A program made the translations under genes and the position numbers. The notes under the pieces were generated by a model. The model was not told the origin of the DNA. It did no database searches and saw nothing but the letters and a program-made list of their open reading frames with translations. DNA of 49,117 nt. It comes from Scenedesmus sp. ARA3 (lineage: Eukaryota > Chlorophyta > Chlorophyceae > Sphaeropleales > Scenedesmaceae). How positions within the stretch are numbered: the stretch's first letter is position 1; every line of letters starts with the position of its first letter. The stretch lies in assembly GCA_004335835.1 (NCBI GenBank), contig RWJK01001974.1, positions 1-49,117 on the forward strand, read 5' to 3'. Shown here in pieces: positions 11,836 through 23,239 of the stretch.

Positions 11836-13042
11836 CCCGCAATCCCGCCAGCAGTCTGCAGCCTGCTGCCTCTTCTCAGCAAGTGCCCTCCACCACAAGT
11901 CAGCCTCCATCCAGCATCAAGCGGCTGCCAGTTGCTGCTGTTGCCAAGCCAGCTGCTGCGTCTGTGCTGTCAATACCTGGCAGCAGCACCACCCTGCTCA
12001 ACACCGCCTCTACCGGCAGCAGCAGCAGCAGCAGCAGCAGCAGCTGTGCAGGCAAGGCGCTGCACGCTGCAGCAGCGTCATCTCAGCCATTTTTTGACAC
12101 CCGTGACATTGTCACCCAGGCACCTTTGCTGCGGCCTGCTGCTGCAGACACCCGCGCGGCAGGCTCTGAGCACCCGCTGTTGAAGATGCTGCCCTGGCTG
12201 TCCAGCGCAGCAGCAGCTGCACCTCTGCCTGCAGCATCCCACGCTCACACCTCAGCTTTGACCCCTACAACATATGCAGCGCGGCTAGCTGGTGCAACTG
12301 CAGCTGCAGGCAGCAGCAGCGCAGCTGCGGCAACCAATCCTGCAGGATTGATTGGCGGCAGCATTGCCAGCAAGCCACCCGGGCAGCCAGGCGCAGCGCT
12401 GCAGGTGCCTGCAGGCCCTGCTTGGCCTGGCAAGGCAGCAGCAGCAGCAGCCTCAGCAGCTCAGCTGGCAGCCTCTCCTGCAGCTGTCAACTTCACCCAG
12501 CAGCAGGAGCTTTCCACAAAAGTGTGTGGTGCAGTGGCTGAATTGGGAGCAGCCGGGGGCTTAGCAGGTACAGCAGCTGCAGGCCCTGGCCAGGCGGAGA
12601 CGTATGAAGAGCAGGATCTGTGTGTGGTGTGCTGGGAGGCGCGCCGCAGCGTGGCACTGGTGCATGGCGATGATGCACACCTGGTGAGATGCAGCAGCGA
12701 CAGCCGCAGTTAGCTTGACGTCAAGCTACCCCCGCACTTCTGTTTGTGCAGATACTGATGCACTTGCTAGCTGTCGCTGCACCGTGCTCTGCCCAGTTTT
12801 TGCTGCCATTGCTGCAAATGTTTTGCTCACAAGATTCCCTAGCATGCTCCGAAGCACCCAAGTGCATTTGTCAGCTGTCTCACACACTGCTTGTGTATCA
12901 TTTGCTGCCTGCCTCTGCCTTGTGCTGTGCTCTGCCGCTACAGTGCCTGTGCACCGCCTGCAGCCAGCAGTACGACCACCAGGCCAAGGGCTGCCCGCTG
13001 TGCAGGAGGGCCGTGGACTTTGTGCTGCCGGTTTACAGCTGA
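9666..13042 (+). CDS. Membrane-RING protein, array copy 2 (intact)
   Basis: Exons 9666-11283, 11713-12683 and 12944-13042 (phases 1 and 0) give 895 aa. The ATG at 9666 opens a signal-peptide-like leader (MLSKAYTLLLIIGWLAADVL, then VSAGS). About eight to nine further hydrophobic segments follow to residue ~360, then a basic region with QRSRLRL and a Ser/Gln/Ala-rich tail of several hundred residues. The C-terminal RING reads CVVC - LVHGDDAH - CLCTAC - CPLCRR and ends VLPVYS, as in MUL1/SPL-type RINGs. The intron falls between the His ligand and the fifth ligand, as in every copy. The usual third Cys (CxH) is Asp (DAH). Inference: an E3 ligase of the secretory system or another membrane. The membrane domain matches no family I recognise. 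This is the best reference for the array. Confidence 0.85.
11310..11560 (+). repeat. ~75-bp minisatellite in intron 1 of RING copy 2
   Basis: Three to four units of the same sequence as in copy 1 (TTGCAGGACAGGCA, GCAGCATGCAGTGC, TGCAGGAACTGCAT). This shows the repeat predates the gene duplication; copy number now differs between the two introns. Confidence 0.85.
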
Positions 13043-13750
13043 ATCATTAAGATGGCTTAGCACAGTCGCAGTACACACGCAATGCTCTGCAGCCTTGGCT
13101 GCACACCTGGCTGTGGTTTGCTGCGTGGTGGTGCCTCAGCGCAGCAGAACAGCAGGAGCACGCAAGGGTTGCTGAGTCGCAGCATCTGCACACAGGCCTG
13201 AGCTTAGAAGCTGTGGCAATTACACAACAGTCGACAGCAGCTAGCTGAGTCATAAGCTGCGCGTGTGTATCCCAACCTGTCTTGCTGGCCCGGAGAGTTC
13301 CCGCCCCATGGAGTGCAACCTGATTCTCCAGCCTGGCAGGGTCTATGCTAGGGTTGTGTCGGGCTTAAGCAGCCATTCTGCCGCACTGCTGAGCATGCAA
13401 GTTGTCACCGTACTCTTCTTGTAGCCAGCTGTGACGCTCAGATCACATAACCAGGTTGCCATCAACGGTCGTTGTCGAAGCTGCAGTGATACTCGCTTGC
13501 GATTGTTGATACCTTTCGGAAGGCTCAGCCATTGAGTCTATCACGCATCCGTAGCAAAGTTCGTTCAAGCTGCGCATGCAGTGGCGTAAAGCTCCTGTCG
13601 ATAGTAGAAGCAGTGGATGGGGGGAACAACTGCTACTCGCTTGCATGGACCACCTAGCCAGCTCCTGAGCGATCACTGAAAGGCTCATTAATAGCTCTGT
13701 TTGACTGGAGGTTTCGCCTGCGGAAGCGGCTGATGCTGCTGTTGCTGCAG
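13043..13750. other. 3' flank of RING copy 2 and truncated upstream part of copy 3
   Basis: 13043-13390 aligns with 8551-8835 (3' flank of copy 1). 13443-13740 has no recognisable gene and no membrane exon. It ends in GCTGTTGCTGCAG, the acceptor of the copy 3 exon. Confidence 0.6.
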
Positions 13751-13970
13751 GTCACACCTCGGCTGCAGCCAAAACCCAACGGGTTAGTACGCCACCAGCC
13801 AACACCAGTAGCAGCTCCCACAAGAGCAGTACCTCAGCTGCAAAGAACACACCCTCGCCGACTCTGCAGCAGCAGCGCACACTGCTTCACCACCCTGCGG
13901 TTGCAGCAGCAGCAAGCACACATAGCGCCTTACCTGCCGTATGCACAGCTGCTGTCCCTGCTGTTGCCAT

Positions 13971-14002
<32 letters not shown>

Positions 14003-15332
14003 GTGCGCTGCCGCCTGCCCTCGCTGCAGCTGCGCCCTGGCTCCACCACTCCACAGCTGCTGCTGCAGCAGCAGCAGCAGCAGGCACGCACAGCCCTGCT
14101 ACTTCAGACATGGCAGCAGCAACGGCAGTAACACACACCAGCTATGCTGCCGCGCCCACTATTGCAACAGCAGCAGCAGCAGCAGCAGCAGCTGGCATAC
14201 CCCAGTCAGCACACAAAAGGTCCAGCAGGGGTTCTGGCACTGTCACAGGACCTGGCCTTGCGGCAGCAGCAGCAGCACCACCACCAGTAGAAAGCATCAC
14301 TCTTCAGAGCCCTGCTGCTGCAGCACTGTCAGCATCTGCTGTTAGTGTCAGCGCAGGCCCTGCACGCCCTGCAGCTGCCTGCGGCACGCCTACCAGCAGA
14401 AACTCGCCTGGCAGTGCATGGCAGCAGCCGCGCTACCAGCCGCTGCTGTTCGCACAGCAGACTCAGGGTGTTGCTGCTGCTGCAGCAGCAGCAGGAGCTG
14501 CGCCTGACAGCAGGACGGCTAGCTGCGCAGCAGCTGTGAGCAGCACTGTTGCTGGAACTCCCAGCAGCAGCACAGGCAGCCATGCAGCAGCTGTGAGTAG
14601 CGCTGACGCTGGAGCGCCTAGCAGCAGCACAGGCAGCCATGCAGCAGCTGTGAGTAGCGCTGTCGCTGGCACGCCTAGCAGCAGCACAGGCAGCAATGCA
14701 GCAGCTGTGAGTAGCGCTGTTGCTGGAGCGCCTAGCAGCTGCACAGGCAGCCATGCAGCAGCTGTGAGTAGCGCTGTCGCTGGCACGCCTAGCAGCAGCA
14801 CAGGCAGCAATGCAGCAGCTGTGAGCAGTGCTGACGATGGCGGTGGCATCAATGAAGACGAGCTGTGTGTGGTGTGCTGGGAGGGCCGTCGCAGCGTGGC
14901 ACTGGTGCACGGCGATGATGCACACCTGGTGAGATGTGCGGCAGCAGGTGGCAGCAGCAGCTGACCATGTGTGTTGATTGATATGGCTTGCTACATTGTG
15001 CAAGGTTTGTGTGCAGAGCGTAAGCCATTGTGCTGATGCTTTCCCGCACATTCGATGCAGCTAAGATTCACGCAAGTGACTGGATGCCCTGCCTGCTCAC
15101 TTTGTTATTGTGGCTCTTGCTGTTTTTCCAACGCATACTTGTTCAACTGCTGCTATAACTGTCAGGTTGCCTGACACTGACATAGATGCCTGCTGCTGCT
15201 GGCCTGCTTCCTGCAACATGTGCCGTACCAATGCAGTGCCTGTGCCCGGGCTGTGCTGCGCTGTACGACTATGCAGCCAAGGGCTGCCCCATGTGCAGGA
15301 GGGCTGTGGTAGGGTCCATCAAAGTGTACTGA
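13751..15332 (+). CDS. RING-only array copy 3 (lacks membrane exon)
   Basis: Exons 13751-14928 and 15237-15332, matching exons 2 and 3 of copies 1 and 2. The first starts after a CTG-rich acceptor in the same phase (GHTSAAAK against GDASAATK in copy 1), but no membrane exon lies upstream. The gene is either 5'-truncated or uses an internal ATG such as 13969. It encodes Gln/Ala/Ser-rich sequence with ten Gln, five 19-residue repeats (14530-14814) and a RING: CVVC - LVHGDDAH - CLCPGC - CPMCRR, ending VVGSIKVY. If expressed it would be a soluble RING protein; a promoter is not visible. Confidence 0.6.
14530..14830 (+). repeat. 57-bp in-frame tandem repeat, 5 units
   Basis: Units start at 14530, 14587, 14644, 14701 and 14758, with a partial sixth at 14815. 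Each encodes about AAVSSAVAGTPSSSTGSNA. Differences are mostly single substitutions (T/A, V/D, N/H), and the frame is kept throughout, so expansion was recent and tolerated. Confidence 0.95.
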
Positions 15333-15364
15333 GCAGCAGCCCAGGCAGTCAAAGCCAAGCTGAG

Positions 15365-15810
15365 CAGGTGAGCTGTGTGTGGTGTGCTGGGAGGGCCGCC
15401 GCAGCGTGGCACTGGTGCATGGCGATGATGCACACCTGGTGATATGGCAGCAGCAGCAGCAGCAGCTGCTGCAGCACCAGCAGCACAGCGGCAGCAGAAG
15501 CAGCAGTAGCAGCAGGAACAGTGTACTGATATGCTGCACAAGCTGGGTTCGATGTGATGCCAGGGTTGCAAACGACGCATTATGCCAACCACATCTCATA
15601 TGATGCGCTGTGTCCTACTGTTCTGCAGCTAACGCGTGTGTGTCTTCTGCTGCCGTTTGCTGCTTCCGTTTTTCCCTGCAGTGCCTGTGCTCAGGCTGCG
15701 CTGCGCTTTACAACTATGCGGTCAAGGGCTGCCCCATGTGCAGGAGGGCTGTGGAGGGTGCCGTATGGCACCCTATGCATAGCAGTGTACTGAGCAGCTG
15801 CGCAGGTGCC
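15365..15810 (+). pseudogene. Degenerate second RING half-pair after copy 3
   Basis: 15367-15442 repeats the end of the copy 3 middle exon (CVVCWEGRRSVALVHGDDAH plus GTGATATG, a weakened donor). 15679-15790 repeats the last exon (acceptor CCCTGCAG, CLCSGC, GCPMCRRAVEG) but a ~25-base insertion shifts the end. The whole RING tail with its intron has been copied downstream. Two TGTAA motifs, the usual green-algal poly(A) signal, follow at 15821 and 15834. Confidence 0.75.
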
Positions 15811-16398
15811 CACACAAACTTGTAAGCGTCATATGTAATGCCTTTGAAGCAGTGCTGGTGGTTATGCTGTCACCATATTGTTGCAGCGTCTCGGATTCGT
15901 AGGGTTGATGCCCTGCTTTCTGGAGTCACTCCAGCAGTGCTGGGTACCTGTGTGGTGCTGAGCAGTTCTCTTTGTTGTGGTAGTACTGATGGAGACGTTG
16001 AAGGTCATGGTAAAGGCGTAGGTGTGTTACAATGAAACAGCATGCATCATAGGCGTGTTGCGCTCCCTGGGGCTGTGTCATGACAGCATGCACTACCTGG
16101 TGCTGTATATGCCGAGGATCGTATAATCTCTGCTCACGCCGCGCCACGACTTAAAATTCAGCAACATAACGCTGAAATAACTTATAACATGGCTATATGA
16201 ACCAGCAGTTGTCCCACAGTTGACAACTAGTCAAATCAAGAGGGTTCACCATGACGCACCGCAACTACAACATGACACTGATCTGCAGCCGGGGAGTTGT
16301 GTCCGACACATATCCAGCATATTATGTTGCAGGACTTGACTTGCTGTCGAACAACATCTCGTACACAGTTGACCACTCGAAACTCGGGCGCCTTCCGT
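15811..16398. other. Spacer between RING copies 3 and 4
   Basis: No gene supported. Short open frames are unrelated to known families and lack conservation with other array spacers. Confidence 0.5.
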
Positions 16399-18111
16399 AT
16401 GTCTATCATGCGTACGTTGTGGATACTAGTTGGTGTTTCTTTTCTTGCTGAATTTCTTGTAGATGTTGTAATTGCTGGACCAGCGGCGATGGTGAGGCTG
16501 TCGGAAGCTGGAGGCATGCCCGGTCTCCTTGCCACGCCGATCTTTACTGGCGCCCTCCAAGACGTTCGCAAAGATACACATGAGCCTCTTGCGAGATCAC
16601 GCGTATGCGTGTTCAGGTGTGCATGACCCGCAAGGACTGGCCATGCTTCCCGCCAGCATGTTGACTGGTCCTGCCATGGCCGAGATGTACGCAGGTTTGC
16701 ATCTCTACGTTCAAACAGCATCCTATATGCTACTGCTGCTGTCAGGCCGCGCTCTGGCAGCTAGCATGTCTGTGGTTGCATTTGTAGATGTGCTGCTGCT
16801 GCAAGCGCACAGATTGTTTTTGAAGCTGCATATGATAGCGTCGGTGGATAACCTATCAAAGAATGATGTCGTTGTCTCCTTCACCGGAAGAGTTACTATC
16901 AAGCCTAACTATACCGTCCTTGCATTGATACCGGTACCCACCTTTGGTGAGTTGCTGAGCATCCTCCCAGACCTCGAGCAGTGGAGGTCAAGCAAGGATG
17001 TGCAGCAGGGAGACGTTGCATAGGTTGTTGCTGCATTTGCGTTGTCCTGCACACTTGCCATGGTCCATGCATCAGCATATGTGCCTCGATGGATATGCTG
17101 CTGTGTCCCTGGTGGTGGCGGGATGGGGCTACGCCGCCCCAGCCATTGCTCGGCACAGGCAGAAGGCGCGGCTTGCTGCAGCCATGTGGCTTGCCACAAA
17201 GCTGCTGTGTGCATTCATAGACGTGCCACTGCCAGCCAGCGGCCTTAGAACCATGCTGTTACTTGCGCTGCTGTCATGCTTGGGCCCTCGGCCAACCACT
17301 GCAATGGTGGATGACGTACTGAAAGGTGCTGCATGCTGCCTCTCTTTTGTGATGGGGCTAACAAGCACAGCTTGTCGCCTGGTAAAGGCCATATTACCCT
17401 GTATGTTCCTTTTGTTGGCAACCATGGCAGTGATACTTGTTCAGGTCCCGGCATCAGCTGCTCGTGCTCTGCTGGTGCTTTTTGGCGCTGTCATGGATGT
17501 TGCATTCGCCACAGCTGCTCAGCGCTGCAAGGCGCTGCGTGCAAAGCTGCACCCCAAGTTCAAATATGTGCGGCGCATCTGGCGGCGCACGGGTGGCAAC
17601 GTAGGCGCATTTGCATGGCAGCTGCTGCATGGCATTGAGGCCGGATAGGTTGGTGGCAGCAGCACTGTGGCAGGCAGCGGCAGGGGCGGCAAGGGCGGCA
17701 GCAAGCGTGGCGGCAAGGCAGCTGCAGCAAGGAGTGGCGGCAGGCCTGGCAACAGCAGCAGCAGCAGCAGCACTGCACGCTTGCAGGAGCCTGAGGCTGT
17801 CAGGGATTGCAGCACTGATTCCAGCTACTCGAGCACCAGCAGTTGTTGCAGCAGCAGCGGGGATGAGGATGCATCTCTGGCGGAGTTGATGGCCTTCTCA
17901 GCAGCAGCTGGCAAGGGCAGCAGCACACAGCCCAAGTACAAAACAGCGCCACACAGCAAGCCAGCACATGGCAGTGCAGTAGCCAAGGCAGCGTCACGTG
18001 CCAGGCAACCTGCTGCCAAGCAATCACTGCCTGCCAGAAACTCTGCATCAAAAGCTGCAGTAGCCAAAGTTTCCATTGCTGCTGGCAGTGGCAGCAAGGG
18101 CTGTGCATCAG
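16399..18111 (+). pseudogene. Membrane half of array copy 4, broken
   Basis: Homologous along its length to copy 5 (20850-22157), e.g. MSVVAFVDVLLLQ/MSVVACVEMLLPR, RSSKDVQQ/RSSMDVQQ and WLATKLLCAFIDVPLP/WLATKVLCAYTDVPLP. The reading frame changes near 16595-16625, meets an in-frame TAG at 17021-17023, shifts again near 17095-17110 and meets a second TAG at 17646-17648 after HGIEAG. It then continues open as a basic, Gly/Ser-rich segment to the donor at 18111|18112. Two frameshifts plus two stops make a decayed gene more likely than sequencing error. It belongs to a membrane subfamily different from copies 1 and 2. Confidence 0.75.
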
Positions 18112-18346
18112 GTGAGACATGCCAAGCAGGGAGCTCTGCCATGTGCACATCTGTACAACTTGCAACACTGCATGTGTTCGTTGTCAGCCTATCAGCTGCG
18201 GCCTGCCTTTGGCTTTGACGCAGCCAGACAGCGTCACATCTGAGTTTTGCTGGGATGTTTTGCGTCCAATGTGAGCCTACTAATGTTGTGTTAGGAAAGG
18301 CGCCGCAGGCAGGTGTACTTGGGCAGATGCTGACCTGCATGGTGCC

Positions 18347-18390
<44 letters not shown>

Positions 18391-18392
18391 AG

Positions 18393-19720
<1,328 letters not shown>

Positions 19721-20849
19721 GCAGCAGCCCAGGCAGTCACACCCCAAGCTCAGCAGCACGACAGTGGAATCTGCAACTGCACGCTGCCGTGCAGTGCACC
19801 ACCGAGTTGCAGGTGTGCCATGTTGGCTGTTTGATCTGTTTCAGCAGTGCTTGCGGCATGACCTAGCAGCAGCTTGGGGCGGCTACACAGCAGCGGAGGG
19901 TGTAAACAGAGCGAGAGCAGAGCAGGGGAGGGTGTGGGTTTACGAAGCGCTTTACCCAGTGCTAAGTGAGGTGTGTCTGTGCCAGTTAAGTGCATACCCA
20001 GCAGTGTGCAGCATAGGTGTATGGCATGGGCTGTGCTCACCCAGACACCATCAGAGCTCTGTTGCTGTTGAGCACGGCAAGATGATGCTGTATGCTGCAG
20101 TAAGGGCAGTGCAGCTTGAAAACGCATTTGCAATCATGATGGCTGGCGGCTTGGCGTGATAGGATGGACATGTTGCTGGGTGTGATGGCACCCGCGGTGC
20201 CGCAATAATAGCATATGCATGGCATATCCCAGGGCGTGAGGCATCATGCATGTCAGGGCTCAGTGAGGTTCATTGATGAGGACTGAGCTCTGCCGTGTTG
20301 CTTTTAAGCATCAATGTTGCGGCCTGTTGCTCCATTGCCGAGCTTGCCAGCAGGCATAGGCGATGGCTATGCTTCAAGCACAACTTGAGCTGCACCGTAA
20401 CAAGGGTGGCACCTTGTGGCAGCCACAGCCAGCTTGACAAGCCTTGTCTCCTTGAGGGAGGGCTGGCCCTCGATTCAAGAAAATGATCTTCTCACGCTTT
20501 TAAGATAACGACATCAGCAGTTTGATTGCGCCGAGGCTCATGTTTCGGAACTGGTACGTGCTGCCAGGGCACTGCTGGGTTGCTGGGTGTGCCGAATACA
20601 CTTTTTCGGACTGCTGTTCTCAAGCTCAACCAGTTAGTTTCAATGCATCGGTTTGTCTGATTTGTAAGCTCGGTCCAGAAAGGAAGAACCAGCAACGTGA
20701 ACCGCCACTGCAACCCGTTGCCGATCAAGGTTGTGTACCTGTATGATGTCACTCTGTTACCTGCTGCATGCGTCTTGCAGATGTTGTGTTGTTGGCCTTA
20801 TGAAATATATGTAGGTTATTTCGAGAAGCGAAGGTTCGTGCATTAATGC
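19721..20849. other. Spacer between RING copies 4 and 5
   Basis: Starts with 3' UTR sequence shared with copy 3 (GCAGCAGCCCAGGCAGTCA). The rest shows no supported gene; the short open frames lack recognisable similarity. Confidence 0.5.
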
Positions 20850-22203
20850 ATGCCACGACAACGCAGTCTGGAACCTTGGATGACATACTGGAAGAGTGCT
20901 GTCACCTTTGCATTCGATATGGTGCTTCGGGCGTTTGTGGTACTTTTGGCTGCGACTATGATAACTACAGCAGAGCTGGCGCTAGCTGGAGGCATGTCCA
21001 GTCTGTTTCCCATGTCGGTGTTTGCAGGAACGCTCGGTGCTGTCTTGGACAAAACACATCACCCTTGTCCGCACTACGTGTCCGAAGCTTTTTGCTTGCA
21101 CAACCCTGAAGGCGTGGTAGGGCTTCCCTGCGTCATTGCTAACAGAGCTCAAGGCAGTAGCAGCAGCAGCAGCAGCAGCAGCAGCATCGGCCAAAGCATC
21201 AGCATCAGCAGCAGCAGCAACAGCAGCAACGCCAACCTGCTGGCAGATCCTGCCACAGCAGAGGTTTATGCTGATTTGTTCCTATACTTTCAAGCAACAT
21301 GGTATATTATTATGCTGCAGGCAGGCCTCGTGCTAGCAGCAAGCATGTCTGTTGTAGCGTGTGTAGAAATGCTGCTGCCGCGTGCGCTGGGTTTGGTGCT
21401 GATTGTGAATTACTGCACGCTCAAGACACTGGCGCGAAAGATTGATGCATCTAGCTGTCCGTCACCGGGCCGTTGCGTGATGCGGTGTGATCTACTGCCT
21501 AGCTTTAAGCAGTGGAGGTCAAGCATGGATGTGCAGCAGTGTGACGCTGTGTATGTTGCTGCTTCACTCGTGTCTGCTTACGTGCATGTTACGGCCATTG
21601 AAGCATCACTGTATGTGCCACACTGGATGTGTGCTGCTGCATCTGTGGCGTGCTGTGGTTATGCCATGCCAACTGTTGCTAGGCACTGGCAGAAAGCGCG
21701 GCTTGCTGTGGCAGTGTGGCTTGCAACCAAAGTGCTATGTGCATACACAGACGTGCCACTGCCAGCAACCGCGCCTAACACCATGCTGTTACTTGCAATG
21801 CTGTCATGCCTGGCGCCGCAGCCAAGCAATGAAACCTTGGATGTTGTGCTTGCAGCTCCGCTATCCTTGGTTGCGTGTGTGGTGGGATGGTCAGCAGCAG
21901 CTTGGATCGTGGTGAAAGCTGGGGGCGGTTCTGTGTGGCTGGCGCGGGAGCTTGTATGCGTAGTGTTTAGGGGCGTTGTGGTTGCTCCTCTAAAAGCAGT
22001 TGGTGAGAAGGTTGGCCCTAGGTTGGCCCTTGTGGGTGCTGCTGAGATGGCCGCATTCTTTGCAGCTGCTCAGCGCTACAGGGTTCTGCAAACAAAGCTG
22101 CAGCGGCAGTTCCTCAAACACATGCGGCGTCTGGCGGCGCACGGCTGGCAACTTTGACCACTCACCTGGCAGGTGCTGCACGGCATACATGCAGGACAGG
22201 TTG

Positions 22204-22265
<62 letters not shown>

Positions 22266-22315
22266 NNNNNNNNNNNNNNNNNNNNNNNNNNNNNNNNNNN
22301 NNNNNNNNNNNNNNN

Positions 22316-22366
<51 letters not shown>

Positions 22367-22572
22367 CAGTGGCAGCAGGAGCAGCAGGCAAGGCAGCTGC
22401 TGCACGGGGCTCCAGCAGGCCTAGCAGCAGCGCTGGCGGCAGCGACAGCAGGAGCAGCAGCAGCAGCAGCAGCAACCGTAGCAGCAATGCACGTTTGCAG
22501 GATTCTGACTTGCGGCCTTGCAGCACTGGCATCAGCTGTGCAAGCAGCGGCAGCAGTAACTTTCTGTGTTGA
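20850..22572 (+). pseudogene. Array copy 5: membrane exon followed by gap and lost RING
   Basis: An open frame from the ATG at 20850 runs to 22157 (435 aa). It has about nine hydrophobic segments and a Ser-run insert after residue ~95, and is homologous to copy 4. Near 22130-22160 the frame shifts: the segment matching RIWRRTGGN in copy 4 reads RLAAHGWQL then stop. The Ser-rich continuation in another frame (22190-22572) still resembles copy 4 (GKAAAARGSSRP, SNARLQDSD, CSTG). Homology ends near 22615 at LAES, and no RING exon follows. The coding status is uncertain because a 50-N gap lies in the CAG run. It could encode a membrane protein without a RING. Confidence 0.65.
22210..22362 (+). repeat. 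CAG expansion containing a 50-N assembly gap
   Basis: CAG run at about 22210-22265, then N at 22266-22315, then CAG to 22362. The assembler evidently could not close it, so the true length is unknown. Confidence 0.95.
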
Positions 22573-23239
22573 ACGAGGTTGGTGATACATCTTTGGCAGA
22601 GTCAATTGATGTTGCTGGTATTATGTTGTTTGGTATGGGTTGGATGTCTCTGTCACTTAGGTGCATGCATGCATGCTGTGTATGTTTGTGTGGCGCAGGA
22701 TTTCCAGTGCCGCTGATGATCTTTGGTGCCGCACTACGAGGCCATGCGCATGGCTTGGTGCTTGATGCTTGGACGGTTTGTGTCTTCTTGTGTGCCGCAG
22801 CAGCGGGGGCTGCCGGAGTGTGCCAAGTTGGGAGCTGGAGATGCCTGTGTTGACCGCGGTGTGTTGACTGTGTGCTGGTGCAGGGTGGACTCAGTGGCAA
22901 GCTTCTGCCCAACCTGATGATGCAGTGGACGCTTATGGATTTTAGAGGTAGCATGGTCTTCCTGTGGTGTTGCGGGTGTTGCAGCAGGCCAGCGCCTGCT
23001 TGGGGTCACTTGAGAAAACCCTAGGCACCTGCAACAGTAACATGACATTCAACAGCTGAGGACGGCTCGAACTGCAGGAGTTGCTTGGATACCACTCAAC
23101 AGTAGCTAATGACTCTTCTATGCACGAAGCAGCTGGCTTGACCACTGGAACGCTACCCCATGCAGCACACGCACTTGTCTCGGAGACAGCATCTGACGCA
23201 AGGCCATGATACAGTAGTTTGACGTGCTGAATACTGAAA
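22573..23239. other. Spacer upstream of RMD1
   Basis: No gene supported. 22883-22950 looks like an isolated exon (GTGCTGGTGCAG acceptor, open SGKLLPNLMMQWTLMDF, GAG|GTAGCA donor) but nothing joins to it. Confidence 0.4.

Noticed and set aside
14329..15051. Long minus-strand open frames opposite the RING genes (Cys- or Ala-rich)
   Set aside because: They are antisense readings of CAG-rich exons; they contain no motif and break at the exon borders of the plus-strand genes.
17646..17648. In-frame TAG in copy 4 read as evidence for stop-codon reassignment
   Set aside because: The same locus also has frameshifts and another TAG, and intact genes here end in TGA or TAG normally; decay is simpler.
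22683..22955. Isolated exon-like segments upstream of RMD1 (LLPNLMMQWTLMDF, YEAMRMAW)
   Set aside because: They have plausible borders but no partner exon, start or family match.
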